Origin: Gemmatimonadaceae bacterium
GTDB lineage: Bacteria; Gemmatimonadota; Gemmatimonadetes; Gemmatimonadales; Gemmatimonadaceae
DNA length: 64,000 nt
NCBI GenBank assembly: GCA_037721215.1
Contig: JBBJNV010000008.1
Coordinates: 1 to 64,000, forward strand
Direction: 5' to 3'
The position numbers and the translations under genes were made by a program. Shown piece by piece: positions 25,906 to 35,137 of this stretch; the stretch's first letter is position 1; each line of letters opens with the position of its first letter. The notes below the pieces were generated by a model. That model was not told where the DNA came from. It was given only the letters and a program-made list of their open reading frames with translations, and did not search any database.

Positions 25906-27189
25906 TCAGTGATGCGCGGCCGCAGCGCCGTAACGGCCCATTCGCGCATGAAACATACCTGCTCCCAGCCGCATGCCGGCTGAGAGTGACCACATTCGGT
26001 CCGATCCATAGAACTCGCGCGGAATAAATACGGTGGGTCGGGCTATTATGGACGCATGTTGCCGCGATACTTCCACAAACGGTGCAACGAACCAGGCGGA
26101 CTTCCGAAACAGATTGGCGCTCACGCCGGCGGACACGATGTCCCACCGCGTGCGACCGAGAATGTTGAAATCGGTGTGCGGGCGGGGTGAGCGGAACGGA
26201 TTTTCCAGTCGTTCCTCCTCGGCTCGCTGAGTGCGCTCAGCGCGCAATGCGAATGTCATTGCTCCGCGGGTCATCGCGCCTTCAGCGAGTGCCGAGCTGA
26301 ACGCGAACGCGGTGCGGCCTGCATCGCGGTCCGCGGTTCGCGCCCATTCGACGAGCGCATAGCGGGTGCCGGGGCGCTCGTACCGCAACGAAGCACTGTA
26401 TTTTCTCTGATCGAGGCCGTCCCCCTGCGCAACTTCAGGTGATTTTACTTCTGCCGTGCTGACCTGAAATTCCGCACCGGCGGCGTGCATCAGGCTGGCA
26501 CGCAGTGCCCACGAATCCCAGAGCCGACTGCGATTTGGCAAATCCGAGGGCGACTCAGGCTCGTCGCCATTGAACCGTGCGGCCTCCAGCGCGAGCGGAC
26601 CATATCGCGCCGCACCGGAGATGACGGCTCGTTCCAGAATCTGCGCCAGATGATGGTTCACTGGATACTTGACGAAGGGACGGGACATCGGATCGTCGGT
26701 TCCGAAGGGAACGAAACCTTTTCCAGCGGTCATTGAAAACCGCGACGAGCCACTGCCGAGCAGCGCTGTCAGCGCAAGCTCATGCAGGTAGGTGTGGGGA
26801 TGACGGCGGTCGACATACCCCTCTCCATAGATACCGGCGTTAAGCTCGCCCCGGTCGATGGTCAAACCTTCGAAGTTGAGCATTCCGTCGAGCAGTACTC
26901 GGTTGCCAAACGCAGTCAATGATCCCATCACCATCGGCTGAGTGAGATATCCCTCGCGCGCGGAAGTGCCATTGAAAGCTGGCGTGGCGAGCGTCGCGAT
27001 ACCGATCGCGCGGGCGCCAGCGACGAAACGCGACCCAGCCTCCGCCGCGGGATTGACCGCCGACGAGTCGTGAGTCATTCCCTGGTGAGACCCGGGCGAT
27101 GACTGCGCGGCAGCAACTCCTGTAAACCCTCCATTGCCGACGGCAACCAGCGCCGTTGCGACGTAAAGGAAATTGCTGAAGGCAGGCAT
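25906..27189 (-). CDS. Putative outer-membrane beta-barrel protein, unknown function
   Basis: The ATG at 27189 gives 427 residues; a GTG at 27216 overlapping the ABC-transporter stop is the alternative. A signal peptide ends AAA before QSS near residue 30. The rest shows alternating hydrophobic/polar beta-strand patterns, such as ALRASLMHAAGAEFQVSTAE and KYSASLRYERPGTRYALVEW, and no catalytic motif. A His-rich spot at GHRRHPHTYLHE-like sequence (RRHPHTYLHE) and a terminal AAAAHH are visible. I would call it a hypothetical porin-like barrel. It lies between the ABC exporter and the LVIVD lipoprotein on one strand. Confidence 0.6.
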   Translation of the reverse strand: MPAFSNFLYVATALVAVGNGGFTGVAAAQSSPGSHQGMTHDSSAVNPAAEAGSRFVAGARAIGIATLATPAFNGTSAREGYLTQPMVMGSLTAFGNRVLLDGMLNFEGLTIDRGELNAGIYGEGYVDRRHPHTYLHELALTALLGSGSSRFSMTAGKGFVPFGTDDPMSRPFVKYPVNHHLAQILERAVISGAARYGPLALEAARFNGDEPESPSDLPNRSRLWDSWALRASLMHAAGAEFQVSTAEVKSPEVAQGDGLDQRKYSASLRYERPGTRYALVEWARTADRDAGRTAFAFSSALAEGAMTRGAMTFALRAERTQRAEEERLENPFRSPRPHTDFNILGRTRWDIVSAGVSANLFRKSAWFVAPFVEVSRQHASIIARPTVFIPREFYGSDRMWSLSAGMRLGAGMFHARMGRYGAAAAHH

Positions 27190-27212
27190 GATAAATCTTA
27201 CCCCGGATAGCG

Positions 27213-29054
27213 TCACTCGGCCGCTAGTGACGCCACCGGCAGCTCCTCGACTGCCGATGTGACTTCCGGAGTGAAATCCTCTCCTGGGTTGATGAACCGG
27301 TTTCTTTCGATGCCATACTGCCGGTCGTAGAGCTGCCGGTATCGTCCATTGAGCTCGATCAGCTCGCGATGCGTTCCACGCTCCACGATCTCGCCACCTT
27401 CGAGCACGAGGATCTGATCCGCACTTTCGATCGTCGACAGTCGATGCGCAATCACGAAGGTGGTCCTGCCAGCCCGCAGCGAACGGAGACCGTCGCGGAT
27501 CATTGCCTCGCTCTCGCTGTCGAGACTCGACGTTGCTTCATCGAGAATGAGAATGCGGGGATCGGCCAGTATCGCGCGCGCGATGGCGACGCGCTGACGT
27601 TGACCCCCCGACAGCTTGACTCCTCGCTCGCCGACGATGGTTTCATAGCCCAGCTCGAATCCGTCGATGAACTCGTCGCAGTGCGCAATCCGGCCGGCTT
27701 CGCGCACGTGGCCATCGGTGGCATCGGGCCTGGCGAACGCAATATTCTCGCGGATCGTCCCATCGAACAGGAAATTGTCCTGCAGCACTACCCCGAGCTG
27801 ACTTCGGTAATCGCGCAGCCTCACGCCGAGCAGATCGTTGCCATCGACGAGCACCGCGCCGCTGTCGGGCCGGTTGAACGCCATGACCAGCCCGATCAAA
27901 GTGCTTTTGCCCGATCCACTCGAACCTACCAGCGCTGTAGTAGATCCAGCGGGCGCCAGAAAGCTGACGCCTTTCAGCACGGGCAGTGCCGGCACATAAG
28001 AAAAAGTCACGTCGTTGAACTCGACCCGCCCCTCTATCACCGATAATGACGATCGCGCCGAATCCTCCTGATCTTCCGTTGCGGTTTCGCGGATTTCCCG
28101 AATCCGGTCCAGTCCGGCGAATGCCTCGCTGATCTGCGTACCGACAGATGCGATCTGAACCAGCGGCGCGGCAACCAGCCCGATGAAGAACACGTACATG
28201 ACGAAGCCACCGAGAGTCATGTTGCCATCGAGTATCGCGCCGCCCCCCACAACGATCATGAGCACGCCGATGGCGCCGACAATCAGCGTCGCACCTGTCT
28301 GCACTATCGAACTCCCCGTGATCGTTTTTCGGACATTCTCGAACAGGCGGCCAACTCCCTCTCCGAACAACCGTTCCTCGCGCTTTTCCGCGACGTAGAC
28401 CTTCAGGATTCGGATGCCACCTATCGATTCTGCCAGCCGGCCGGTTACCTCAGCGTTGATTTTGCTGCGATCCCGAAACAACGGCCTTAGACGCGCGAAC
28501 GCGACCGACATGAGACCGCCGAAAGCAATGAGAATCACCAGCATGATCGCCGTCAACGACCAGTTGAGCCAGAAGAGCACGCCAAGCCCGATGATCGCAG
28601 TGACCAGACCGCCGGTGAGCTGGATAAGCCCGGTACCGACGAGGTTTCGAACTCCCTCGGCGTCGGTCATGATGCGTGAAATGAGGATTCCAGTCTTGGT
28701 CGAATCGAAGTACGAAACGGGCAGGTGCATCACGTGAGTCTGAACGTTCTGCCTCATGTCCGCGATCGCGCGTTGAGCAGCGATGCTCACGATCTGGGAC
28801 AGCGAATAAGTCGTAAACGCCTGGACTATGACCGCACCTGCTGCGACCAGCGCGAAGGGTACGAGCAGATCGGAGCGCTGCTTGCCAATCACTTCGTCGA
28901 TCAGATATTTCGAGCTTCCGGGGAGAATCAAACCCGACAGCCGGTTGACAAGCATCAGCGCAAGACCGATCGAGAGCGACCTGCGGTGTCTCCAGATCAG
29001 TTCTCTCGACTCGGCCCAGGCACGTGAGTAGTTGATCGATTTTTTCGGTGGCAC
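27213..29054 (-). CDS. ABC exporter half-transporter (MsbA/BmrA type)
   Basis: A 613-residue single-chain half-transporter with an N-terminal six-helix membrane domain and a C-terminal nucleotide-binding domain. Walker A is LVGSSGSGKST, the signature is KLSGGQRQRVAIARAIL, Walker B is RILILDEATSSLD, and the switch region is FVIAHRLST. It would work as a homodimer exporting lipids or drugs. The start is a GTG with no nearby ATG. The putative outer-membrane protein gene follows at once, so the pair may be co-transcribed, but no periplasmic adaptor is encoded here. The substrate is unknown. Confidence 0.95.
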   Translation of the reverse strand: MPPKKSINYSRAWAESRELIWRHRRSLSIGLALMLVNRLSGLILPGSSKYLIDEVIGKQRSDLLVPFALVAAGAVIVQAFTTYSLSQIVSIAAQRAIADMRQNVQTHVMHLPVSYFDSTKTGILISRIMTDAEGVRNLVGTGLIQLTGGLVTAIIGLGVLFWLNWSLTAIMLVILIAFGGLMSVAFARLRPLFRDRSKINAEVTGRLAESIGGIRILKVYVAEKREERLFGEGVGRLFENVRKTITGSSIVQTGATLIVGAIGVLMIVVGGGAILDGNMTLGGFVMYVFFIGLVAAPLVQIASVGTQISEAFAGLDRIREIRETATEDQEDSARSSLSVIEGRVEFNDVTFSYVPALPVLKGVSFLAPAGSTTALVGSSGSGKSTLIGLVMAFNRPDSGAVLVDGNDLLGVRLRDYRSQLGVVLQDNFLFDGTIRENIAFARPDATDGHVREAGRIAHCDEFIDGFELGYETIVGERGVKLSGGQRQRVAIARAILADPRILILDEATSSLDSESEAMIRDGLRSLRAGRTTFVIAHRLSTIESADQILVLEGGEIVERGTHRELIELNGRYRQLYDRQYGIERNRFINPGEDFTPEVTSAVEELPVASLAAE

Positions 29055-29114
29055 GGAAATGGTGGGACCGGTGGAAGTGCGCCGATACGCGACAGCTTGC
29101 GCTGAATGTAGCGC

Positions 29115-30779
29115 CTAGGCCTGCGCCTTTGCCTTCGCTGGCGCTTGCGGGCGAACCGGCAGCAGCAGCGTGAACGCCGATCCCTTCCCGACTTCACTTG
29201 TGACCGTCAGATCGCCACCCATCGCACGGGCGAGATCCCGACTGATGGACAACCCGAGCCCCGTGCCTTCGTGCTGACTCGTGGTGCCGCGATCGAGTTG
29301 GATAAACGGTTCGAAGATCACGTCCAGCTTGGATTTGGCGATACCAATACCTGTATCGCTTACAAAAATGCCAATACTCTTTTCGGCCGCCTCATAGCCC
29401 ACCGTGATCTTGCCGCCGGCCTCTGTGAACTTGAGTGCGTTCGAAAGGAGATTCAGCAGAATCTGCTGCATCTTGTCAGGATCGGCATACGCACTGCACA
29501 CCGGGTCGTGGCAGCAAAACACGTACTCGATATGCTTCTCGCGAAGCTGCGGAGCGATCAGCGTTTCGAGCTCAGGGAGATGCTCAGCGAGGACGATCGG
29601 CCGGGTTGCGTATTTAACCTTGCCGGCCTCGATCTTGGCGAAATTCAAAATATCGTTGATAAGCGATAGCAGATGACGCTGGCTCCGCTTGATACGCGTT
29701 ACGTCACGTTGCTGCATGGCGGTCAGCTCGCCATGAACCCCCACCTCCAGCAGATCAGCGTACCCGCCAATGGCATTGAGCGGGGTTCGCAACTCATGTG
29801 ACATGGTGGCGAGGAACGCAGACTTCGCCTGGTTGGCACCTTCCGCCTCAGCCCTCGCAATAATCTCCGCCTTGTAGAGCCGGGCGTTGTCGAGAGATAC
29901 CGAGGCCCAGCTTGCCACCGACATCGCAATGCGTTCGTGACGATCGGAGAAGGCACCCGGTTGCGTATGCCCTACAACCAGCCCGCCGAGCGAGTCCCCC
30001 GTTCTCGACACAACCGGCACTGCGAGATAGCTCTTCATTTCCGTACTGGCGGCCGGCAGATCGGAGAACGGGGAGTTCCCGTGAAACCGCGGATCGGAAA
30101 GCACGTTTTCGCTCCGTACTGCCACGCCCGTAAACGTCTCCGACATTGCGCCGAATTCCGCATTCGTCAACTCGACAAGAGCCTGAGCGGCTGTTTTCTC
30201 TATTCGCGAACTATCCAGTTCGGAGGCAAGCGTCGTTCCGAGCCGATGCAGTGATTCGAGTACATGAGTTTCCTCGCGGAACTGTTCGGTGGCACCAGCC
30301 CGTGCGGCTTCGGCTTCGAATTCGGCCATTGTTTCACGTGCTTCGGCCTCGGAGAGTTGGGATTCTTCCCGAGCCACCGCGCGAGCGCGGGCCCGGCGCA
30401 AGTTGTCCGAGAGCTCAGCGATACCAACAGCCGCAATCAAGAACAGTCCCGACGGAACCAGATCGCCGAGAGCCTGCGGAAAGACCAGACCGGGGGGATC
30501 GATGAACAGGTACTGTACGCCGATTACCGACACGATAGCCGACGTGATCCCGGGGCCGGATCCGCCATGCCATGCGCTCAAAGCTACCGCCCCGAAGCAG
30601 ATTACAAAAACAGATTGACTAAGGTCGGCCTGCAGCAGAAAGGTCAGGCCGAGCGCTGCGGCAGCGACCGCGACGGCGAGAAAATAGGCCGCCGCGCCTT
30701 CCGAACGTCCCGGCTGGCCATTCGATGCGATGGGAGCGATTTCCCGAGAATTTTTTTGCTCCGCACGTTGTGCTGTCAT
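29115..30779 (-). CDS. Membrane sensor histidine kinase with DUF4118-like and shortened GAF domains
   Basis: I start at the ATG at 30779 (554 residues). Residues 32-125 hold about four membrane helices resembling the DUF4118 segment of KdpD (IVSVIGVQYLFIDPPG). A coiled-coil linker (130-175) and a GAF-like domain (about 175-305) follow. The HisKA domain has His328 in MSHELRTPLNAIGGY, and the ATPase domain has LLNLLSNALKFTE, DTGIGI and GTGLGLSI. The GAF part appears shortened: TNAEFGA runs almost directly into TFTGVAVRS, where relatives have some 45 more residues between. No response regulator is adjacent, so it is an orphan kinase here. Confidence 0.9.
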   Translation of the reverse strand: MTAQRAEQKNSREIAPIASNGQPGRSEGAAAYFLAVAVAAAALGLTFLLQADLSQSVFVICFGAVALSAWHGGSGPGITSAIVSVIGVQYLFIDPPGLVFPQALGDLVPSGLFLIAAVGIAELSDNLRRARARAVAREESQLSEAEARETMAEFEAEAARAGATEQFREETHVLESLHRLGTTLASELDSSRIEKTAAQALVELTNAEFGAMSETFTGVAVRSENVLSDPRFHGNSPFSDLPAASTEMKSYLAVPVVSRTGDSLGGLVVGHTQPGAFSDRHERIAMSVASWASVSLDNARLYKAEIIARAEAEGANQAKSAFLATMSHELRTPLNAIGGYADLLEVGVHGELTAMQQRDVTRIKRSQRHLLSLINDILNFAKIEAGKVKYATRPIVLAEHLPELETLIAPQLREKHIEYVFCCHDPVCSAYADPDKMQQILLNLLSNALKFTEAGGKITVGYEAAEKSIGIFVSDTGIGIAKSKLDVIFEPFIQLDRGTTSQHEGTGLGLSISRDLARAMGGDLTVTSEVGKGSAFTLLLPVRPQAPAKAKAQA

Positions 30780-30929
30780 GTGTCCGCCTGTGCCCTCAGG
30801 AATGCACGAAGGGGGCCATAAGGACGTCATGCGAAAGCGGACTCGAGGCGACCAACCTCCGCCTGGTTCGCAGCGGGATTGGAGGCCCGGCCACGTGGCG
30901 AAGTGTTACCTCAGTCGGTGCTGCGGCGG

Positions 30930-31973
30930 TCAGTTGGAGGCGGGCAGTCCGCTCGATGAGGGCGACTTTACCGCTGCCACGTTTACGTCGATCGGCAGCT
31001 TGAATCCGTTGTGAGTCTGGACGACATCGAGAACGCCCTGCCAGACTTTTGCGAAGTCATGCCCAACCTCATGCGGTTGCTTGTTTTCCGAGAACCCGCG
31101 GCCGCTCGCAATCCAGAACGGTGGCTGCTCGAGACTGCCTGCATCGAGGAACACGCCCGAAACGTCGTTATAGATGATTTTCGCGTTGTGATTGTGAGCA
31201 TAGTAACCGGGGCGGTACGTGCCGTCGTCGAGAACGCGGGCCGTCCATGCCTTGTAATAGTCGCGCATGGCAGACGGTACTTTTTCCATCCGCTCTATAT
31301 CAAGGAAAATCACCGTACCGCGAACAAAGCCTTCGCCCGCCGCCTTGGCAATTGCATCATTCGCGTCTTTCGTTCCGCGGGCTCCGCTCACAAGATGTGT
31401 CGAGCAGGACTGGCCAGGTTCCGCCCGCGCATAGGTGACGGTCTTGACCGGGACCTTGATGGGAATCCGCTTCTGTACGAAAGACGAAACCCGGCGCGCT
31501 TTCCTGCGCTTGCCCCTGACAATCTTGCCCTTGACGAGGCGGGATACTTTTACGCGCTTCTGGATATACTTGGTGACATACTTCGTGCGCACGATCTTCT
31601 GCCGGGGCGTGCCGCTCCAGACCTGTTGCCCAACGTAAATGACCGCCGTGCCCCAGCCCATGCTGGCAAGGCGTTCGCGCTTGCCCGACCATGATTCTCC
31701 CCTGTGACAGGGCGTCGACGGCAGATAGTAGCCAACCCATTCGTAGGGTGCATCGTTCTGCCGCCACGCGAGCATTGCATCGTCGCCGGGGTAGGCGTAG
31801 GTATCGAAGCCAAGATGCCGGCCTACGCGGAGATTGGTCGCAATGTTGGCTGACGCATTGTCAATCGCGCTGCTCAACTCCGATACCGGGTTCGGCACCG
31901 GTTGAGAAGGATCATAGCTGACGATCAATGGGAGCAGAAGCGCCAGCAAGCCAAGCGTTTTCAGACGGGGCAT
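30930..31973 (-). CDS. DUF1906 (Rv2525c-like) glycoside-hydrolase-like exported protein with basic insertion
   Basis: The 347-residue protein has an N-terminal export signal and a TIM-barrel-like DUF1906 domain: GFDTYAYPGDDAMLAW, WVGYYLPST, GWGTAVIYVGQQ, VIFLDIERM and DGTYRPGYYAHNHN. The Asp/Glu in FLDIE matches the acidic residues of related glycoside-hydrolase-like folds, which are thought to act on cell-wall sugars. Residues 124-177 form an insertion with 22 Lys or Arg in 54 positions (for example KGKIVRGKRRKARR), unusual for the family. This could bind LPS, nucleic acid or peptidoglycan. It is divergent from the M16 peptidase gene. Confidence 0.78.
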   Translation of the reverse strand: MPRLKTLGLLALLLPLIVSYDPSQPVPNPVSELSSAIDNASANIATNLRVGRHLGFDTYAYPGDDAMLAWRQNDAPYEWVGYYLPSTPCHRGESWSGKRERLASMGWGTAVIYVGQQVWSGTPRQKIVRTKYVTKYIQKRVKVSRLVKGKIVRGKRRKARRVSSFVQKRIPIKVPVKTVTYARAEPGQSCSTHLVSGARGTKDANDAIAKAAGEGFVRGTVIFLDIERMEKVPSAMRDYYKAWTARVLDDGTYRPGYYAHNHNAKIIYNDVSGVFLDAGSLEQPPFWIASGRGFSENKQPHEVGHDFAKVWQGVLDVVQTHNGFKLPIDVNVAAVKSPSSSGLPASN

Positions 31974-32038
31974 GCTACCTCATGGGACTGGCCTGTCGAA
32001 TAGATCATACCAGCCGAACCGGGGAAAGTTCATATGTT

Positions 32039-32066
32039 TTGATTGCAAAGCGCAGGCCGTTAGATT
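32039..32066 (+). promoter_or_regulatory. Candidate sigma-70-type promoter of the M16 peptidase gene
   Basis: TTGATT (32039-32044) and TAGATT (32061-32066) are separated by 16 bases in the intergenic region between the divergent DUF1906 and M16 genes. Each box matches four of six consensus positions. Transcription from here would leave a leader of about 65 bases. This is a pattern match only. Confidence 0.3.
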
Positions 32067-32138
32067 CCACGCGCATCAATTCACGGCCATACCGGTTACT
32101 TATCCGTAAACCCTACACCACCGATACCAGGTCTCGCC

Positions 32139-34979
32139 ATGTCGCGCATACGCGCCGTTGCCTCGTCGATGTTCGTGTTGCTCGCCCTTCCGGTCGCGGC
32201 TCAGCAGGCTGGACCACCTCCTCCGCCAGCCCGCGCGGCATCAACTGTTCTGCCGGTAGATCCAAAGGTCCGGATCGGGACACTCTCCAATGGCATCCGA
32301 TACTATATCAGGCAGAACTCGAGGCCCGAAAAGCGCGCGGAGCTGCGGCTTGTCGTGAACGCAGGGTCGATACTGGAGAACGCAAATCAGCAGGGATTCG
32401 CGCACGTCCTCGAGCATACTGCATTCAACGGAACGACTCATTTCGCAAAGAACGATCTCATCAAGTACCTCGAATCCATCGGTGTGAGATTCGGCGCTGA
32501 TCTGAATGCATTCACGAGTTTCGATGAAACCGTGTACATACTGCCCGTTCCGACGGACACGGCCCGTATCGTCGAACAGGCATTCACGATTCTCGAAGAC
32601 TGGGCACATGGACAGATCTTCGATTCAGCTGAAGTCATGAGCGAGCGCGCGATTGTCCGCGAGGAATGGAGAGGCCGGAAAGGCGCGTCCGACAGAATGC
32701 TGCAGCAGTGGCTTCCCATCGCGTTCAAGGGCTCCCGCTATGCCGAGCGCCTCCCCATCGGAACCGAAAAAAGCATCATGTCGGTTACGCCGTCGAAGCT
32801 CAGGGCATACTACAGGGACTGGTATCGTCCTGATCTGATGGCGGTAATCGCGGTCGGTGACTTCGATCCTGCCAGGATCGAGGCGCAGATCAAGACCCAT
32901 TTCAACCGCGTAAAGAAGCCGTCGTCGGCGCCTGCACGCACGATCTACGACGTCCCCCGAAACACTGCGCCACTGGTTGCCGTGGCAACGGACAGAGAGG
33001 CGACGACTTCGAACGTCAACCTCATCTACAAGCTGCCCGCGCACACCACACGTAACGTTGGCGACTACCGGCGCGACCTGACCGAGCGGCTGTACCTGCA
33101 GATGCTCAATGCCCGCTTTGCCGAGATCGCTCAGAAGCCGGATGCCCCGTTCCTTGGCGCTGGCGCATCCAAGGGGAGTTTTTTTGCCCGCACGACGGAA
33201 GCGTTCACGCTTGCGGCGGGGGTGAAGGACGGCGGGGTCGAGAAAGGCCTCGAAGCTCTACTTACGGAAGCGAGACGTGTGGATCAGTTCGGGTTTCTTC
33301 AGTCCGAGCTCGACCGCGCCAAACAGGACCTGCTCCGTGGATACGAGCGAGCGTTTACGGAGCGTGACCGAACCTTGTCCGGAGCATTTGTCGAGGAGTA
33401 CATCGGCCATTACCTCCGAGGTGAGGCGATTCCGGGAATCGACTACGAATACACGCTGGCCAAGGAGCTCGTTCCGGCGATCCCGCTGGCTGGCGTCAAC
33501 CAGCTCGCCCGCAACTGGATCAGCGATGAAAATCGCGTGATTATCGCTCAGACGCCGCTCAAGACCGGTGTTCCCGTGCCTACCGAAAGCGGCCTGCTCT
33601 CTGTATTCGATCGCGCCAGCAAGGTCACTCTGGCCGCATATACCGAAACTCTTTCCGGCGCAGCGCTGCTGGAAAAGCCACCAGCACCGGGAAGTATCGT
33701 TTCGTCACGGGCGATTGCGGGAATCGGAGCGGTCGAGTGGAAGCTCTCGAACGGCGCCCGGGTTATCGTCAAACCGACAGATTTCAAAGCCGACGAAGTG
33801 CTGTTTGGCGCCTACAGTCCGGGTGGATCGTCCCTGGTTGCCGATGCAGACTTCATGTCCGCGCAGCTGGCAGCGCAGGTTGTCCAGCTCGGAGGCACCG
33901 GAAGCTTCAACCAGATCGACCTCGGCAAGAAGCTCAGCGGCAAAGCTGTGAGCGTTACGCCGACGATCGGTGAGACCAGCGAAGGAATAAGCGGGCGCAC
34001 TTCACCGAAGGATATCGAAACAGCGTTCCAGCTCATCTATCTCAATTTCACGGCGCCACGGCTCGATACGGTAGCGTACGCCGCGTTCGGCAATCAGGTG
34101 AGGCCTTTCCTGGCGAACCGCGGCGCTGCGCCTGAGGCGGTGTTCGCGGACACAGTGCAGGTCACGATGTCGCAGAAGTCCTTTCGGGCCCGGCCGTTGT
34201 CCCCGGCGCTTTTTGCGGAGGTGAATCCGCAGCGCGCGGTTGCGATCTACAAGGACCGATTCGCCGACGCAGGCGATTTTACTTTTGCGTTCGTCGGCAA
34301 TGTCGACACCGCATCGCTGAGGCCGAACGTTGAGCGCTACCTTGCATCGCTTCCTGCCACGGGGCGGAAGGAGTCGTTCCGCGACAACGGCAGCGCTCCA
34401 CCGAGAGGCGTCGTACAACGCGTTGTGAGAAAGGGAACGGAAGCAAAGGCAAATACTATCATCGCGTTCACTGGAACGTGTGAATCAACTCCCGGGAACA
34501 GGCTCGCGTTGCGCGCGCTCACAACGCTGTTTCAGACTCGCCTGAACGAAACGCTGCGTGAAAAGCTCGGGGGTGCCTACAGTCCCAACGTCGGTGGAAG
34601 CTGCGTGAAGAAACCGCGTTCGGAGTACGCTGTGCAGGTACGGTTCGCTTCGTCGACCGAGAATGTCGAGGCGCTGTCAAAGACAGTTCTTGCACTGACC
34701 GACACACTCAGGACTCAGGTGCCGACGCAGGCCGATGTCGACAAGGTGCGGGAGCAGATTTCCCGCAGCCGCGAAGTGGAAGTAAAGCAGAATGTCTACT
34801 GGCTCTCAAACATTCTGGCGCGGGACGAGGCAGGCGAAGACCTCAGCGGACTGTCAACCGCATACGATACGTTGGTCCGCGGACTCACTGCTGCGCAGAT
34901 ACAGAGCGCAGCAAAGCTGTATCTCAACCCAGCGAATTATGCGCGCTTCGTGTTGTTGCCGGAGGCAGCGGCGAAGTAG
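32139..34979 (+). CDS. M16 family (insulinase/pitrilysin-like) exported metallopeptidase
   Basis: This 946-residue protein has a signal peptide (VAA before QQA near residue 21), a Pro-rich linker, and two M16 halves. The first half bears the inverted zinc motif His89-x-x-Glu92-His93 in FAHVLEHTAFNGT, with the distal Glu in SERAIVREEW. The second half (from about residue 530) lacks the motif and should be the inactive partner, as in PqqL- and YhjJ-like enzymes. These clamshell proteases cut peptides inside a closed chamber, here probably in the periplasm. It stands alone on the plus strand. It ends 158 bases before the stop of the convergent receptor gene. Confidence 0.95.
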   Translation: MSRIRAVASSMFVLLALPVAAQQAGPPPPPARAASTVLPVDPKVRIGTLSNGIRYYIRQNSRPEKRAELRLVVNAGSILENANQQGFAHVLEHTAFNGTTHFAKNDLIKYLESIGVRFGADLNAFTSFDETVYILPVPTDTARIVEQAFTILEDWAHGQIFDSAEVMSERAIVREEWRGRKGASDRMLQQWLPIAFKGSRYAERLPIGTEKSIMSVTPSKLRAYYRDWYRPDLMAVIAVGDFDPARIEAQIKTHFNRVKKPSSAPARTIYDVPRNTAPLVAVATDREATTSNVNLIYKLPAHTTRNVGDYRRDLTERLYLQMLNARFAEIAQKPDAPFLGAGASKGSFFARTTEAFTLAAGVKDGGVEKGLEALLTEARRVDQFGFLQSELDRAKQDLLRGYERAFTERDRTLSGAFVEEYIGHYLRGEAIPGIDYEYTLAKELVPAIPLAGVNQLARNWISDENRVIIAQTPLKTGVPVPTESGLLSVFDRASKVTLAAYTETLSGAALLEKPPAPGSIVSSRAIAGIGAVEWKLSNGARVIVKPTDFKADEVLFGAYSPGGSSLVADADFMSAQLAAQVVQLGGTGSFNQIDLGKKLSGKAVSVTPTIGETSEGISGRTSPKDIETAFQLIYLNFTAPRLDTVAYAAFGNQVRPFLANRGAAPEAVFADTVQVTMSQKSFRARPLSPALFAEVNPQRAVAIYKDRFADAGDFTFAFVGNVDTASLRPNVERYLASLPATGRKESFRDNGSAPPRGVVQRVVRKGTEAKANTIIAFTGTCESTPGNRLALRALTTLFQTRLNETLREKLGGAYSPNVGGSCVKKPRSEYAVQVRFASSTENVEALSKTVLALTDTLRTQVPTQADVDKVREQISRSREVEVKQNVYWLSNILARDEAGEDLSGLSTAYDTLVRGLTAAQIQSAAKLYLNPANYARFVLLPEAAAK

Positions 34980-35137
34980 TCACGAGTGAGCTTCGATCCA
35001 CGCACGCGGCACTATCTGCCTGCCATCTGCAGTGCACATGCCGCAACGATACGTTCGTGGAATGCGTTGTCACGCTCGAACACATCATCGTAGTCGATCC
35101 TGCGCTTGCGAGCGGCTGTTTCGAAATTGTGAGAAGG

